From positions 24,303,001 to 24,367,000 of the forward strand of contig NC_083389.1 in assembly GCF_031755915.1 (NCBI RefSeq): DNA of 64,000 nucleotides, read 5' to 3'. Of the stretch, positions 44,843 to 54,812 are shown one piece after another (position 1 is the first letter of the stretch; every line of letters begins with the position of its first letter). The position numbers and the translations under genes were made by a program. The notes beneath the pieces are model-generated. The model was not told the origin of the DNA. It saw nothing but the letters and a program-made list of their open reading frames with translations, and did no database searches. The stretch comes from Ziziphus jujuba (taxonomy: Eukaryota; Streptophyta; Magnoliopsida; Rosales; Rhamnaceae).

Positions 44843-45763
44843 TGATGAGGACATAACATAGAGCCCTTCAAGATGGAGCCCAGATCCACTTCAAATGTCT
44901 ACAGGACCCGTAACCGAGCACGAGCAAAGAGATTGAAAGAGGCACTAAATGGTTTAATCCAGGAGGTGTTTACAACCCAAGGAAGCAAGTTCATTAGTGA
45001 AGATGAACTAAAATTGGTCCATATGATTGGGATGGTGGATGCCAACATGAAAGAGAGTTTAACATATGGACTTCTATAGCATGGTGATGTGGCATCATAT
45101 GGTGACATTGGATCCAACTAAGCTTGGCCAAATTTTATAATTAGGAAAATATTAATTTTTATTTATGTTTTGATTGGATTTTGACATGTTGCTTATTTAC
45201 TTTCCTAATTTAATTTTTATTAGGGTTTTAAATTACTTTCCTAATTTTATTAGAGTTGAATTGGTCAAAGAATTAAAGGCCATTCAAATTAGGAAACTAT
45301 GAGCTAAATTAGGTTTCTTAAACCTAACCACATTAGGTTTCCTAAACCTAACCAAATTTGGTTTCCTAAACCTATCAAAATTAGGTTTCCTAAACCTAAT
45401 TTTCGTCCATTATTATTCCACCTTTACTTTTAGCAAATTTAGGAAAGCTTTGTAATTTATTTTGCTTATTTAAAGGCACATAAGTCATGAATAAAGAGGA
45501 GATTACAATTTTGATTCAAAGTGAGAGTGATTCTCTTGGTTCTCTAAGAACTATATCGAACTTTTTCAAGCTTTGTTTGTAGAGTTCAAATTTGACTTAT
45601 CAATAGATTATTATGCACCCTATTGTGGCGTCTTCACTATAGCAAGGTTCTTACCTCAAATATAGGTAATGGGTCGAGGTCTTCCATTGATAACTTGTAA
45701 TTAGACGATCCTAATTCAATCTTTGTTAAGGGTTTAGAGGTAGTTAGCTCTAGTTTCGTATCA
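44843..45763 (+). repeat. B7 3' LTR (921 bp)
   Basis: Starts TGATGAGGAC after AGAGAAGGGGAA and ends TTTCGTATCA. Minisatellite at 45308-45400. The coding tail (RARAKRLKEALNGLIQEVFT) is open in this copy to about 45079. Confidence 0.92.
45308..45400. repeat. Palindromic minisatellite in the B7 3' LTR, 4 units
   Basis: Four units, against about three in the same element's 5' LTR, so copy number changed after insertion or during A2 insertion. Confidence 0.85.
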
Positions 45764-46654
45764 ATAAATAATGCAAAATAAAATAAATTCTGACCAAAAG
45801 TCACTCCCTCATGTGTTTCACTCAATCAAGGTCTCGACACCATGTTTTCACGCTAGTTTTGGCATTTAAGAAGTAGACCAAATGGTAAGAGATTAAGGAT
45901 TCAAGAATAAAATTTAGGAAAAAGAATTTCAAACTCAAACAAGAATCAAATCTAACAAAAATATAGAATAGTGTTGGTTATTGTTCTTGTAATTCAAGTT
46001 TTGTATCAATTCCTTTATCTAATTTTAATCCAAATAATTTAAGCACCCAAAATCCAAATATCCAGCAGCAAAAATAATTCTCCAGCAACTCCAAATATGT
46101 AACAATTAGTCAAGAATGCAGCAGTTCAAAGAAATTTCCAGCAAACACCAAATTCAACAATCCAAATTTTTTTTTTATCTGGCTTTTTTTTTTCTTTTTT
46201 TCACTCACAGATCATAAAACAACTGCAGTAGCAAAGATCAACAATAAAAATTGCAATTCCACACCAAAAACCCACCAAACCTGTGGCCTCCAACAAATAC
46301 AAAAGTGCAGTTTTTTTTTTTTTTTTTTTTTGGTATATATGTTGCCGCAATCCCTTCTTCTTTTTTTTTTTTTTTGTTTGAATATATGAATGCAAATATT
46401 TAAGACTAAAGTAGTAAAGAAAAATCAACAAAAACCAAAATTAACAAGAACAATGATGAAAAACAACCAACAAACTAGGAAGCAAAATACGATAAAACTA
46501 GGAAATCCTAATTCAACTAGGAATGATTTTTTTTTTTTTTTTAAGATGCTGAACGTGTATGAGATGGATGCAACCTCAACCTAATGCTATAATTGCAGAT
46601 TAACATAAAAACAAATAAAGCAAATAAAGATAAATCAAACCTGAACAAACTTTG

Positions 46655-46666
46655 GGTCTGATACCA
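46655..46666 (-). other. C5 primer-binding site (tRNA-iMet)
   Basis: The sense TGGTATCAGACC has one difference from TGGTATCAGAGC, and lies 2 bases after the LTR at 46669. Confidence 0.85.
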
Positions 46667-46668
46667 AA

Positions 46669-47797
46669 TGATACGAACCTAGGACGACCTGCACCTAAAC
46701 CCGTATTTTATTAGCCCAGATTTAATTATGTTCAAGTTTTAATGGTCACCTTGACCCCTAATCAACTTGTGATTAGAAACTTTGGTATATGATGAAGATG
46801 CCACAATAGGTGATGGATGTCCTATGGATAAGTCAAACTAAAACACTCATTCACTAATGGTGTTTTAGGTGTTCAAAGAGAACAAAGAGAATTTACTCTC
46901 ACAATTAATCTTCTGTATGAATAATGTATTGATTATTATTGATAAAACAAGCCTTTAAATAGGATAAAAAATTCACACAATAAACCCTATAAGACATAAG
47001 GAAAACCGGCCATACAATAACCATTCCTAAATTGCCCGAATTTCCTACTTTCCTAAATCTAAATTCTATTTAATGAATTCCTTTATTTTGAATTAGGAAA
47101 TAATTAATTTACAATGAAAATAATAAAATAAGAGCTTCCTAAACTTATTTGTCCAGCAAATAAATAAATAAAAACCAAAAAGTAATGGTAATTTCCTAAA
47201 ACAAAAATGTATAATCAAATTAAGAAACTAAAATACTTGCTTTTTGACTAAGTTAACTTTGACCATTCTTTGACCAATTTGAGCTCTAAATCAACTTCAA
47301 TATGCTTTTTAGGATGCCAAATAAGCTGACCATGAAGTCCAACACGTTTCCCTTGCTTGGAAGAAAGAGAAAAAGCCAACTCAGCAAAATACAGTAAAGC
47401 CAGCATAAAATACAGTAAAAAAGGCCAAATTTGAAGCTGTCCGTACAACCCCTTTTTGAATGCCTTTAAAGCTGGCTTGACTTGATTACATATCCTCTTA
47501 GACATATGTATTGAATCCATAAAGATTTGGAGCCATTTCATGCTGCTCGTTGTCCATATTTGCACCAAAATCGCTATCCGAGTCCGTATCGGCTTCCACC
47601 ATTTGGATGCTTAGAATAGGCTCTGTATCTTCTAGTACGGACAAGCTCAATTAAGAATTGATTACCCCCCACATAAATGCTCCCAAGTTGTCCTTAAATC
47701 TCTTAATTTGACTTTTGTGATTGGCCTGGTCTTTATCCGTGTCGGGCTAGCACCCCAACAAGTTATCTGTTGAGCGGGCTCCGGCGGAATCACATTA
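46669..47797 (-). repeat. C5 5' LTR (1129 bp)
   Basis: Bounded by TGATACGAACC and AATCACATTA (last CA to TA). Closely similar to the C1 5' LTR and the rejoined C5 3' LTR. Confidence 0.9.
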
Positions 47798-48729
47798 TTC
47801 CCTACCTTGACATTTAAAGCACATGATATCTTGATTTCTAGTTGAAGATGAATCGGATTTACTTACTTGCTTGGATGAGGATGGTTCTGCCTTAAATTCG
47901 GATTTAGGCCTTGTGGTGGCTTTATCTACAAACTTGGGCTGATTGGGTTTCCATGTGGATGGGCTTGCTTTCCACTTGTTTTAAGCAATTCTAGGTCTTA
48001 TGGTATCCCTCCTCTTGAGTTGTTGCTCTACTTTAATGGCCATGAGCAACATCTCCTCAATCTCCACATAATGATGCAAGTCCACTGGATTTGCTATTTC
48101 CCTATTCAAACCAGCCAAGAAGTGTGCCATTGTAGCCTCCCTATCCTCCTCAACATTAGCCCTCATCATAAGGATTTCCATCTCCTTATAATATTCCTCC
48201 ACACTCCTATTTCCTTGAGACAAGCTTTGTAGTTTCTAAAAAATACTTCTATAGTAATGGCTAGGTACAAAATGCTTCCTCATCATCATCTCCTCCCATG
48301 TATCTATAGGTTTTTGAGCGCCTCCTAAAAAGTGTCTTTTTGTCCCACCATCCAGTAGTATAGTCCATGAATTCAACAGCGGCTAATTTAACCTTTTTAG
48401 CCTCGGAGTAGTTCTGACAATCAAGTACCATCTCAATCCTCTTCTCCCACTCAAGATATGCTTCTGGATCACTTTTACCTTGGAACAATGGTATTTTCAT
48501 CTTAATTCTTCCATAATCATTGCCTCGGTCTAACCTCTCTCTCCGACGGAATTGATTGGTTCCCGAACTAATGTCTTCCTCTTCTTTCTCATAGTCATCT
48601 CCCATGGATCTACCCCATCTCCAACCTTAATGCTCTTTGAAATTCTCCTACCATGGCTTGAATGTATAACTTCGGATCAGCCACACCTGGAGTTTCATCC
48701 ATGCTTTCTTTGCTTTTGTCTTGTGACAT
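47798..48729 (-). pseudogene. B5 Gag, broken; knuckle cut by C5
   Basis: Start ATG at 48729 (MSQDKSKESMDETPG). Capsid parts at 48261-48605 (IKMKIPLFQGKSDPEAYLEW) and 47981-48223 (RSVEEYYKEMEILMMRANVE). The knuckle begins MCFKC-like at 47800-47825 and is interrupted by C5; its other half is at 28750-28782. A deletion of about 200 bp and several frame changes are present. Confidence 0.8.
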
Positions 48730-49383
48730 GATTTTACTGCAAAATTTGTTGGTAAAAAAAACCTCACAACACTCCCTCACGTGTTTCGCTCAAAATTCAA
48801 GGTTACTCGATGTTTGTACTCTAGTTATAGTTCGGCTTTTAGCCTCTATAATTCTCACCTCTCTTGCCTTTTACCACTCTAGGAATTCTATTTGGTTCTT
48901 TGCAAACTAATTTCAAGCTAAAACAAACTAGCAAGTAACAATCCAAATAGATCTACCAAACAGTTATGAAAATAAGGCTAAAAAAGACAAATAGAATGAA
49001 AACTAACAAGAAAAAGACCACGATGAAGGATTTGATTTTCAACAACAAATTTGGCACAAACAAAAGAAACTAGAATGTGAAGAACAACTTGGAATGAGAT
49101 TTGCAAAGTGGAATTAGTGAATATTCAGCAAACCTTATTTTCAGTATTGATTTTGGCTTATTTTTGGTGCTCCTTTTTTTTTTTTTTTTTTTGGTGTTCA
49201 AGCAAAAAGGACAACCTTATCAAACTACAAAAATCCCAATCCCACCAAACTTCAATGAAAGTTGACCAATCTGTTGACCTCAAAGGTTTGAAACGGATGA
49301 TACAACCAAAGAAAATCAAAGAAAACGAAGAACAAAAAAAGAAATAATGACAATAAATAGATCAAACCTGTAATTAGAAACTA

Positions 49384-49395
49384 GCTCTGATACCA
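49384..49395 (-). other. B5 primer-binding site (tRNA-iMet)
   Basis: The sense TGGTATCAGAGC is a perfect match, 3 bases after the LTR end at 49399. The leader between this site and gag (48730-49383) holds no gene. Confidence 0.9.
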
Positions 49396-49537
49396 AATTG
49401 ATATGAACCTAGGATGACCTGCTACTAAACCCATAACAAAGATTGATTTGGACCATCTAATTACAAGTTGATACGAATCTGCCCGAACCCGCTCAACCGA
49501 CAACTTGCTAGGGTACCGACCCGATACGAATGAAGAC

Positions 49538-51256
49538 TGATGTGTAAAATCAACTCGCAAGTGCACGAATCGTTTTCAAGTAATAAAGAGGAAAAATAGG
49601 GTTGTCGTACCCAAGGGATTAAGTATTAAGTACCAAAGATAATTAGGTTTTGATAATATTTGAACTAAAATTTAAAATGGCAATTGAAAACTAAATAAAC
49701 TAAATTAAACAAAAACAATCAATTAAAATTAGATCAATTTCAAGTAAGAGAGAGAATTGAATAATTATGAATACTAGGGCATTTGATTTCACCACTAACT
49801 ATTCCAATTTAATTACTTAAATATGTGAATTTAATTAACTAGTAATTTTGTTAACCACACTTAATCACAAAATTAATCAAAAGTAGTTTCCACTCACAAT
49901 TGATAATATTCACATAACCTAATTTATTCCTTCCGGCCTATAAATTAAATCATGCAAATTCATCAAGCATAGATTAAGCAAATAATATGGCATGAGACAT
50001 AACTATTTTCCAATCAATTATGCATTCATGTAAATCATTGGAGATCCATAATATTATCCTTTTCCAAGCTCAAATATTATTAAAATCATTCATTCCTTCC
50101 GGCCTATGAAAGCATTAAGTATACCAATGATTTATTAACAAACATATTACTAATTAAATAAAACTCAACATATATTAAAATAATTAAACCTTCATAGTTA
50201 GGGCTACATCATAGCCCTAGCTATGAAAATTAGTTCATGGTAAAAATAATTTCAACATCCATAATTATTAAAAATAATAAGAGTCACAATTATAGAGAAA
50301 GGAAAAGAGAATAAAAACTATTGAAGAAATTCTCCTCCAAGAGCTCTCAAAGTCGTAGCCTTCTTCTTCAAGCAAGCCCACGTCTTTCTGCCCCCTCCAA
50401 GCTCTCCAATTGATCTTCTAAAACTCTAAAACTTTAAAACCCTAGAACCCTTAAGAGAATCTTAGAAACTCCCAAAATTTGGTTTGTTTCTATTTAAGCC
50501 TCCTAAAAACTCTTAAATAACTCTCTAAACTTGTATATCGTCCTTCAATGTGGTGGGTGCATATATATAGGACCTTGGGAATCTTTTTCTCTCCTTATTT
50601 TCAATGTGGGAGTCTTGGAAGATACCTTTTTTAGGCCATGAAAAGGGTTGGACGAATTCCATATGTAAAAAGGAAACTGGATATTACTTGCTCTCTACTA
50701 CTTTCCTTTTATCCAATTCCTCCTAAAAAATAGTTAATTAGTCTAATTTACCCTTAATGAAGAATGTGACATGACATGTGCCTCATTAATGATAAATTAA
50801 CCAATTATTGCCACTTGTTTTTATCTTGGCCCTCAAATTGCCTTGATTCCTTCTTTTGATCAATGGTGGAGATTTAACTAGAATATTATTTTTAATAAAT
50901 TCTAAACTCTTTGCTCGCACCTCGAAATCCAAAAATAACGAGACATTTGAAATCCTCAGATCGTGATGATTCATATGACATCCACTTCCATCATGAAATT
51001 CCCGATAGAATCTTTATGGAATCTTCAAGGTATCTTTTTGGAATCTTTTTAATGCTTTGTCCATTCGAGCTCAAATCTTGCTTCCCACCATAATTCGACC
51101 CAAGGAATCCATTTTTATGGTTGTTTTCTTAAAATTCTTCCTCTTTTACCTAGATTAGAAAAATACATAATTTATCTTTCCATAACAAATTAACACAAAC
51201 TAACAAATATTAAGCTATAAATATGGCATAAAATCATCAATATTTTAGACCTAACA
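49538..51256 (-). repeat. A3 3' LTR (1719 bp)
   Basis: TGATGTGTAAAATC to GACCTAACA. Directly followed (minus strand) by the polypurine tract at 51257-51271. Differs from the 5' LTR by a few substitutions and small indels. Confidence 0.93.
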
Positions 51257-51271
51257 AATACCCCCAAACTT
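51257..51271 (-). other. A3 polypurine tract
   Basis: The sense AAGTTTGGGGGTATT sits next to the 3' LTR and is identical to that of A1. Confidence 0.85.
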
Positions 51272-53124
51272 AAGATTTGCTAGTCCCTAGCAAAGAAAAA
51301 GAATAAGAAAATGAAATGTTATTTAAAGAACATAAGATACTTTAATGAGGTGCCTCAAAGATTGTATAACATATGACTTTTCAAATGGTTTCAAAGTAAT
51401 TATGTAACTCAATACCTTATATTCTATCCAACATATATGATACTTCCGATGTGTGTGTGTGGAAATCAATTTATACACTTAATTATCATATGCTTGAATA
51501 AATTTACAAGAATTAGAAATTGATAATAAAGTATGAACTACCATATGCTTGACTTAATTATCACTCTCCACTAATGTAGGTTAATGCACCACCTTAAATC
51601 ATTAGGACTTCATGGTTTCTATTGTTAAGGCTAATGGATAAGGCTAAAGAAAGAAAAGGATAGGATATAATAAATCAAAGAAAGAAAGCTAAAATTAAAT
51701 ATCAATGAATAAATTACTTGTAAAATTTGTTTCGTTATTAGAACTTCTTTTCTTATTTTAACTTCAATTTCAATATCCTTTTTCTCCTTTTTATTGTGCA
51801 TATATTCTTCAAATCACACATATTCTTTCTTTATTTCTTTTTTTTTTCTTTTTTTCTTTTTTTTCCACTAAACCCTCGAACTTATTTTTCTTCTTATTGC
51901 ACATTCAAACCTGGAATTTACACAAAAATGCATACTAGAGCCAAATTCACCAAATACTTAACCTCCAAGCTTTATTTATTTATTTATTTTCCTTTTTTTC
52001 CTTTTTTTCTTTTTCAACACTCAAACAAGCTCACAAGCATATATTCATATCAATTCAATTAAAGCTCTCTTTGTAGTATGTTCAAGGTAGGAAAAAGAAA
52101 TTTAAGGCTCCAAAAGGGTAAGTAAATGTGCTTTAATGAAGAAAAGGCTCTAATACATCTTTATGCATCCTAAAGGCTCAAATAAGGTACTAGTGGAAGA
52201 TAATGTATTAGGTTGGCTTGAAAGGCTCAAACTTAAACAAAGATGGCCTAAATCATATTCTTAGTAATGCATTCACCTAGGATTTCGCCTCAAGCAATAA
52301 TCAAGCAAGTTCTAGAGTTCAATTAATAATAAAGTACTCTAATTCATGCAAACCTTCTTCAAAACACAATCTAAATTATGCATTATTGATTATGTACTCA
52401 AAATTTATTGAAAGTAACAATATGCGAATATAACTTCAAGCATTTAGGCATACACAAAAACAAATCCACCATCTAAAAACCAATTTATTTTCAATCATAG
52501 TCTTATCATTGGCTCATTAAGGTACTTAAGAAAACACCACAAAAACAAAATTTTTTTTTTTTAATAATGAAGGAAAATAAAAACTAAAACTAACATTTTT
52601 GAAAACTTATAAAAACACTTAAATGGACAAGATTTAAAAGATGCAAAGCATGCTTTTCACCCCCAAACTTAAAATGAACAATGTCCTCATTGTGAAAAAC
52701 ATAAAATAAAGCAAAAGTAAATAAAAGGTAAAGAGTACTCCCCTTTGAAAACATGGAATGTTCCTCGCAATGTGAAAACTTGAGAAAAACCTACATGTTG
52801 CATTTTCCCTACACACCATGCGGCCAAAAAGAAGGCCATGTATCCATACAATTTGATGTACTCCAATGCATATTCAAGGTGGTTATACTCCAAAAACCTA
52901 ACTTTAGACTTGAAATTCTCAACATTCGTCTTTTGCTCTTTTACACCTAAACATCTTAAAACCTTGCAAAAACTCAAACAAAACACATCAAAACAACCTA
53001 AAAACAAGAAAACAACTAGAAACAACTAAAATAAATAGATAAATATAAGATAAAGAAAGAAACTTGGGTTGCCTCCCAAGAGTGCTTGTTTAAAGTCATT
53101 AGCTTGACTTCATCCTTTTGATGT
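51272..53124 (-). other. A3 3' non-coding region
   Basis: About 1.85 kb corresponding to A1 20341-22073. Only a short hydrophobic ORF (52687-53025, MFLVVFLFLGCFDVFCLSFC) is visible. Its first 55 or so residues match A1, but the frame then diverges at an insertion. Treated as a cis-acting or packaging region. Confidence 0.65.
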
Positions 53125-54408
53125 TCAACCTGGATTAAATATATAAATGATGTCATCCTCATAATATTGTCCAAGCTTATGATCAAATTGTGCATGATGA
53201 TAATCTTGTGGCCTTAGCAAACTTTTAACTGCTTGTCCTATATAAGTCTCAATTTGAACTAAAAGCATGAATTGAACTTTCTTTTCGGTAGATTGGATTC
53301 TTTTAGGTCTAAAAATGCTTTGTTTGTCTCCTTTTGGGATGCATTCAACCTCAATTGCATTTTTGGAGCATGGATATACATCTTGGGCTCTTGAAAATTC
53401 AATATTTGGCTTGAAAATTTGAGATTTAGTCTCTGTTGGTAAACAATCTTCTTGAAATGCGGCCATAGCTTTATACTCATTGGATTTGGCTAAATTTTGG
53501 CTTGATTGATTCCTTGACTTATCCTCTTCATGATCCTTAAGCCCTTTTTGCAATGAATTTGAAGGAAAATTAGAAAATTCCCATGAACTAGTGATAGTGA
53601 GTTGGGAAACTTCTTGTGGTGGGCAATCTTGGTCATGTGTGTGTACCTCATTAAAATTATCCAAAATTGAAGATTCTTGCTGCATTTCACTCCTTATAGA
53701 CACCTCTTCATGTTCCTCAAATTTGTCATCATTATGTGGCTCTTGAAAGGATTCAAATTCATCAACTTGCTTATTACAAGTAATCTCCATGTTAATTTCC
53801 AAGTCTTCTTGAGATCCTTGTGAAAAAGTTGTCGTTGGTTGCTCCAATTGAACTTGAAAGTTTGTACTTGGAGAATATTGATTTTGCAACTTGCCAATCG
53901 CATCATAACATTTAGAAAATGTTTCCCTATGCCTTTCCATACACTCAATCAAAGATGTGCTCACTTGATAACTTGAAAGATCTGAATTGTCATACCTTGA
54001 ATAACTTTGTCGATCACTCCATCCAGAATTATATGTGTTGGGAAAGTCTTCGAATGGCTCCTCCGGAGCAAAAGGATTTCCCACTTGACAATGTTCACTT
54101 AAATGTTTGCCTCCACACCATTGACATGTTATAGCTTGAATCCCAAAATTTGCAACTTGATTATATTGTCCTCTTCTTGATAAGTCTTCAATTGAGTCTT
54201 CTGAAGCAAAAGAATTCCCCACTTGACAATTTTCACTTGAGTGATTTACTCCACACCATTCACAAGGTACAGCTTGAACTCTAAAATTTGCAACGAGTTT
54301 AGACATCATAGCAAGATTCTTTTGTAACTCGATGAAATTTTCACTTGGAGAACTAGTTGGCACCCCATAATCCCAATAAGGTTGATGACCAAAAGCTTGA
54401 TATTCCAT
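53125..54408 (-). CDS. A3 ORF: 427-aa protein with two tandem nucleocapsid-like zinc knuckles
   Basis: Start ATG at 54408, the first ATG after the leader shared with A1. Two tandem repeats about 46 residues apart each hold a C-x2-C-x3-H-x4-C knuckle: CEWCGVNHSSENC (C49, C52, H56, C61) and CQWCGGKHLSEHC (C95, C98, H102, C107). Each is preceded by VANF and followed by CQVGN(S/P)FA. Then comes NTYNSGW. A1 Gag has the same order once: CDLCGAHDHKSVDC, CQVGNPFAS, NTYNPGW. So this is a nucleocapsid-derived protein without the capsid part. The remaining 290 residues are acidic and Q/S-rich, with no domain I recognise, and end IFNPG. Uninterrupted over 427 codons. Possible role, inferred: RNA binding and packaging into particles made by an autonomous partner. 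Confidence 0.85.
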   Translation of the reverse strand: MEYQAFGHQPYWDYGVPTSSPSENFIELQKNLAMMSKLVANFRVQAVPCEWCGVNHSSENCQVGNSFASEDSIEDLSRRGQYNQVANFGIQAITCQWCGGKHLSEHCQVGNPFAPEEPFEDFPNTYNSGWSDRQSYSRYDNSDLSSYQVSTSLIECMERHRETFSKCYDAIGKLQNQYSPSTNFQVQLEQPTTTFSQGSQEDLEINMEITCNKQVDEFESFQEPHNDDKFEEHEEVSIRSEMQQESSILDNFNEVHTHDQDCPPQEVSQLTITSSWEFSNFPSNSLQKGLKDHEEDKSRNQSSQNLAKSNEYKAMAAFQEDCLPTETKSQIFKPNIEFSRAQDVYPCSKNAIEVECIPKGDKQSIFRPKRIQSTEKKVQFMLLVQIETYIGQAVKSLLRPQDYHHAQFDHKLGQYYEDDIIYIFNPG

Positions 54409-54788
54409 GATTTTCCTACAGCGAAAACACTAACAAAACAAAGATTCAAATTAATTGCAAGTTTATCAAGCAAACAATTAAAATTAAACCCTAATATACA
54501 AACTAAAATTGAAAATAATAAAGATAAAAGAAAGTTGAAAATAAGAAAAACCCCTAAGTATGCATAACTTTTAACCTAGACACCAATAAATTAAAAATAC
54601 AATTTTGGCTTCAGATACCACAAAATAAGTATTAAAAACTCAAAGCAAGTTGGCCAAACAAGCAAAGAATTAAAACCCTAGCATGCAACACTAAAACCAA
54701 AATTAAGAAACAAATATAAAAATTTAAAATAAGAAAACAATGTTCAAAGTACTACTAAACCCAATCTGAATTAATATTAATGCCTTAA

Positions 54789-54806
54789 TCCCCGGCAACG
54801 GCGCCA
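54789..54806 (-). other. A3 primer-binding site (tRNA-Asp)
   Basis: The sense TGGCGCCGTTGCCGGGGA is a perfect 18-base complement of the plant tRNA-Asp 3' end. The leader 54409-54788 between it and the ORF holds no other gene. Confidence 0.95.
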
Positions 54807-54812
54807 AAAACT

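Larger units (their letters stand above)
37000..45763 (+). mobile_element. B7: family B element with perfect TSD, 5' LTR split by A2
   Basis: TSD ATAAA on both sides (36995-36999 and 45764-45768). Order: 5' LTR (37000-37465 and 40952-41381), primer site, leader (41397-42129, no gene), gag-protease, RT fused to the integrase end, polypurine tract (44831-44842), 3' LTR (44843-45763). It is inserted between the leader and gag of C5. Confidence 0.93.
28783..47797 (-). mobile_element. C5: family C element holding B6, B7, A2 and A2'
   Basis: Blocks of C5 itself: 28783-29563 and 34228-34578 (3' LTR), 34579-36999 (integrase end to gag), 45764-46668 (leader), 46669-47797 (5' LTR). With the inserts removed it is a complete C deletion derivative of about 5.6 kb. 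It lies in the zinc-knuckle codons of B5; the TGACC / TTCCC flanks are only a poor TSD. The leader holds no gene; 46140-46550 is rich in poly-T. Confidence 0.88.

Noticed and set aside
50911..51093. A conserved 60-codon ORF (SRYLFGIF-type) in antisense to the A LTRs, present at 22256, 38627, 40597, 50911 and 56204
   Set aside because: It is open in several copies only because the LTRs are almost identical. It lies antisense to U3, has no start context or domain, and shows no sign of independent selection.
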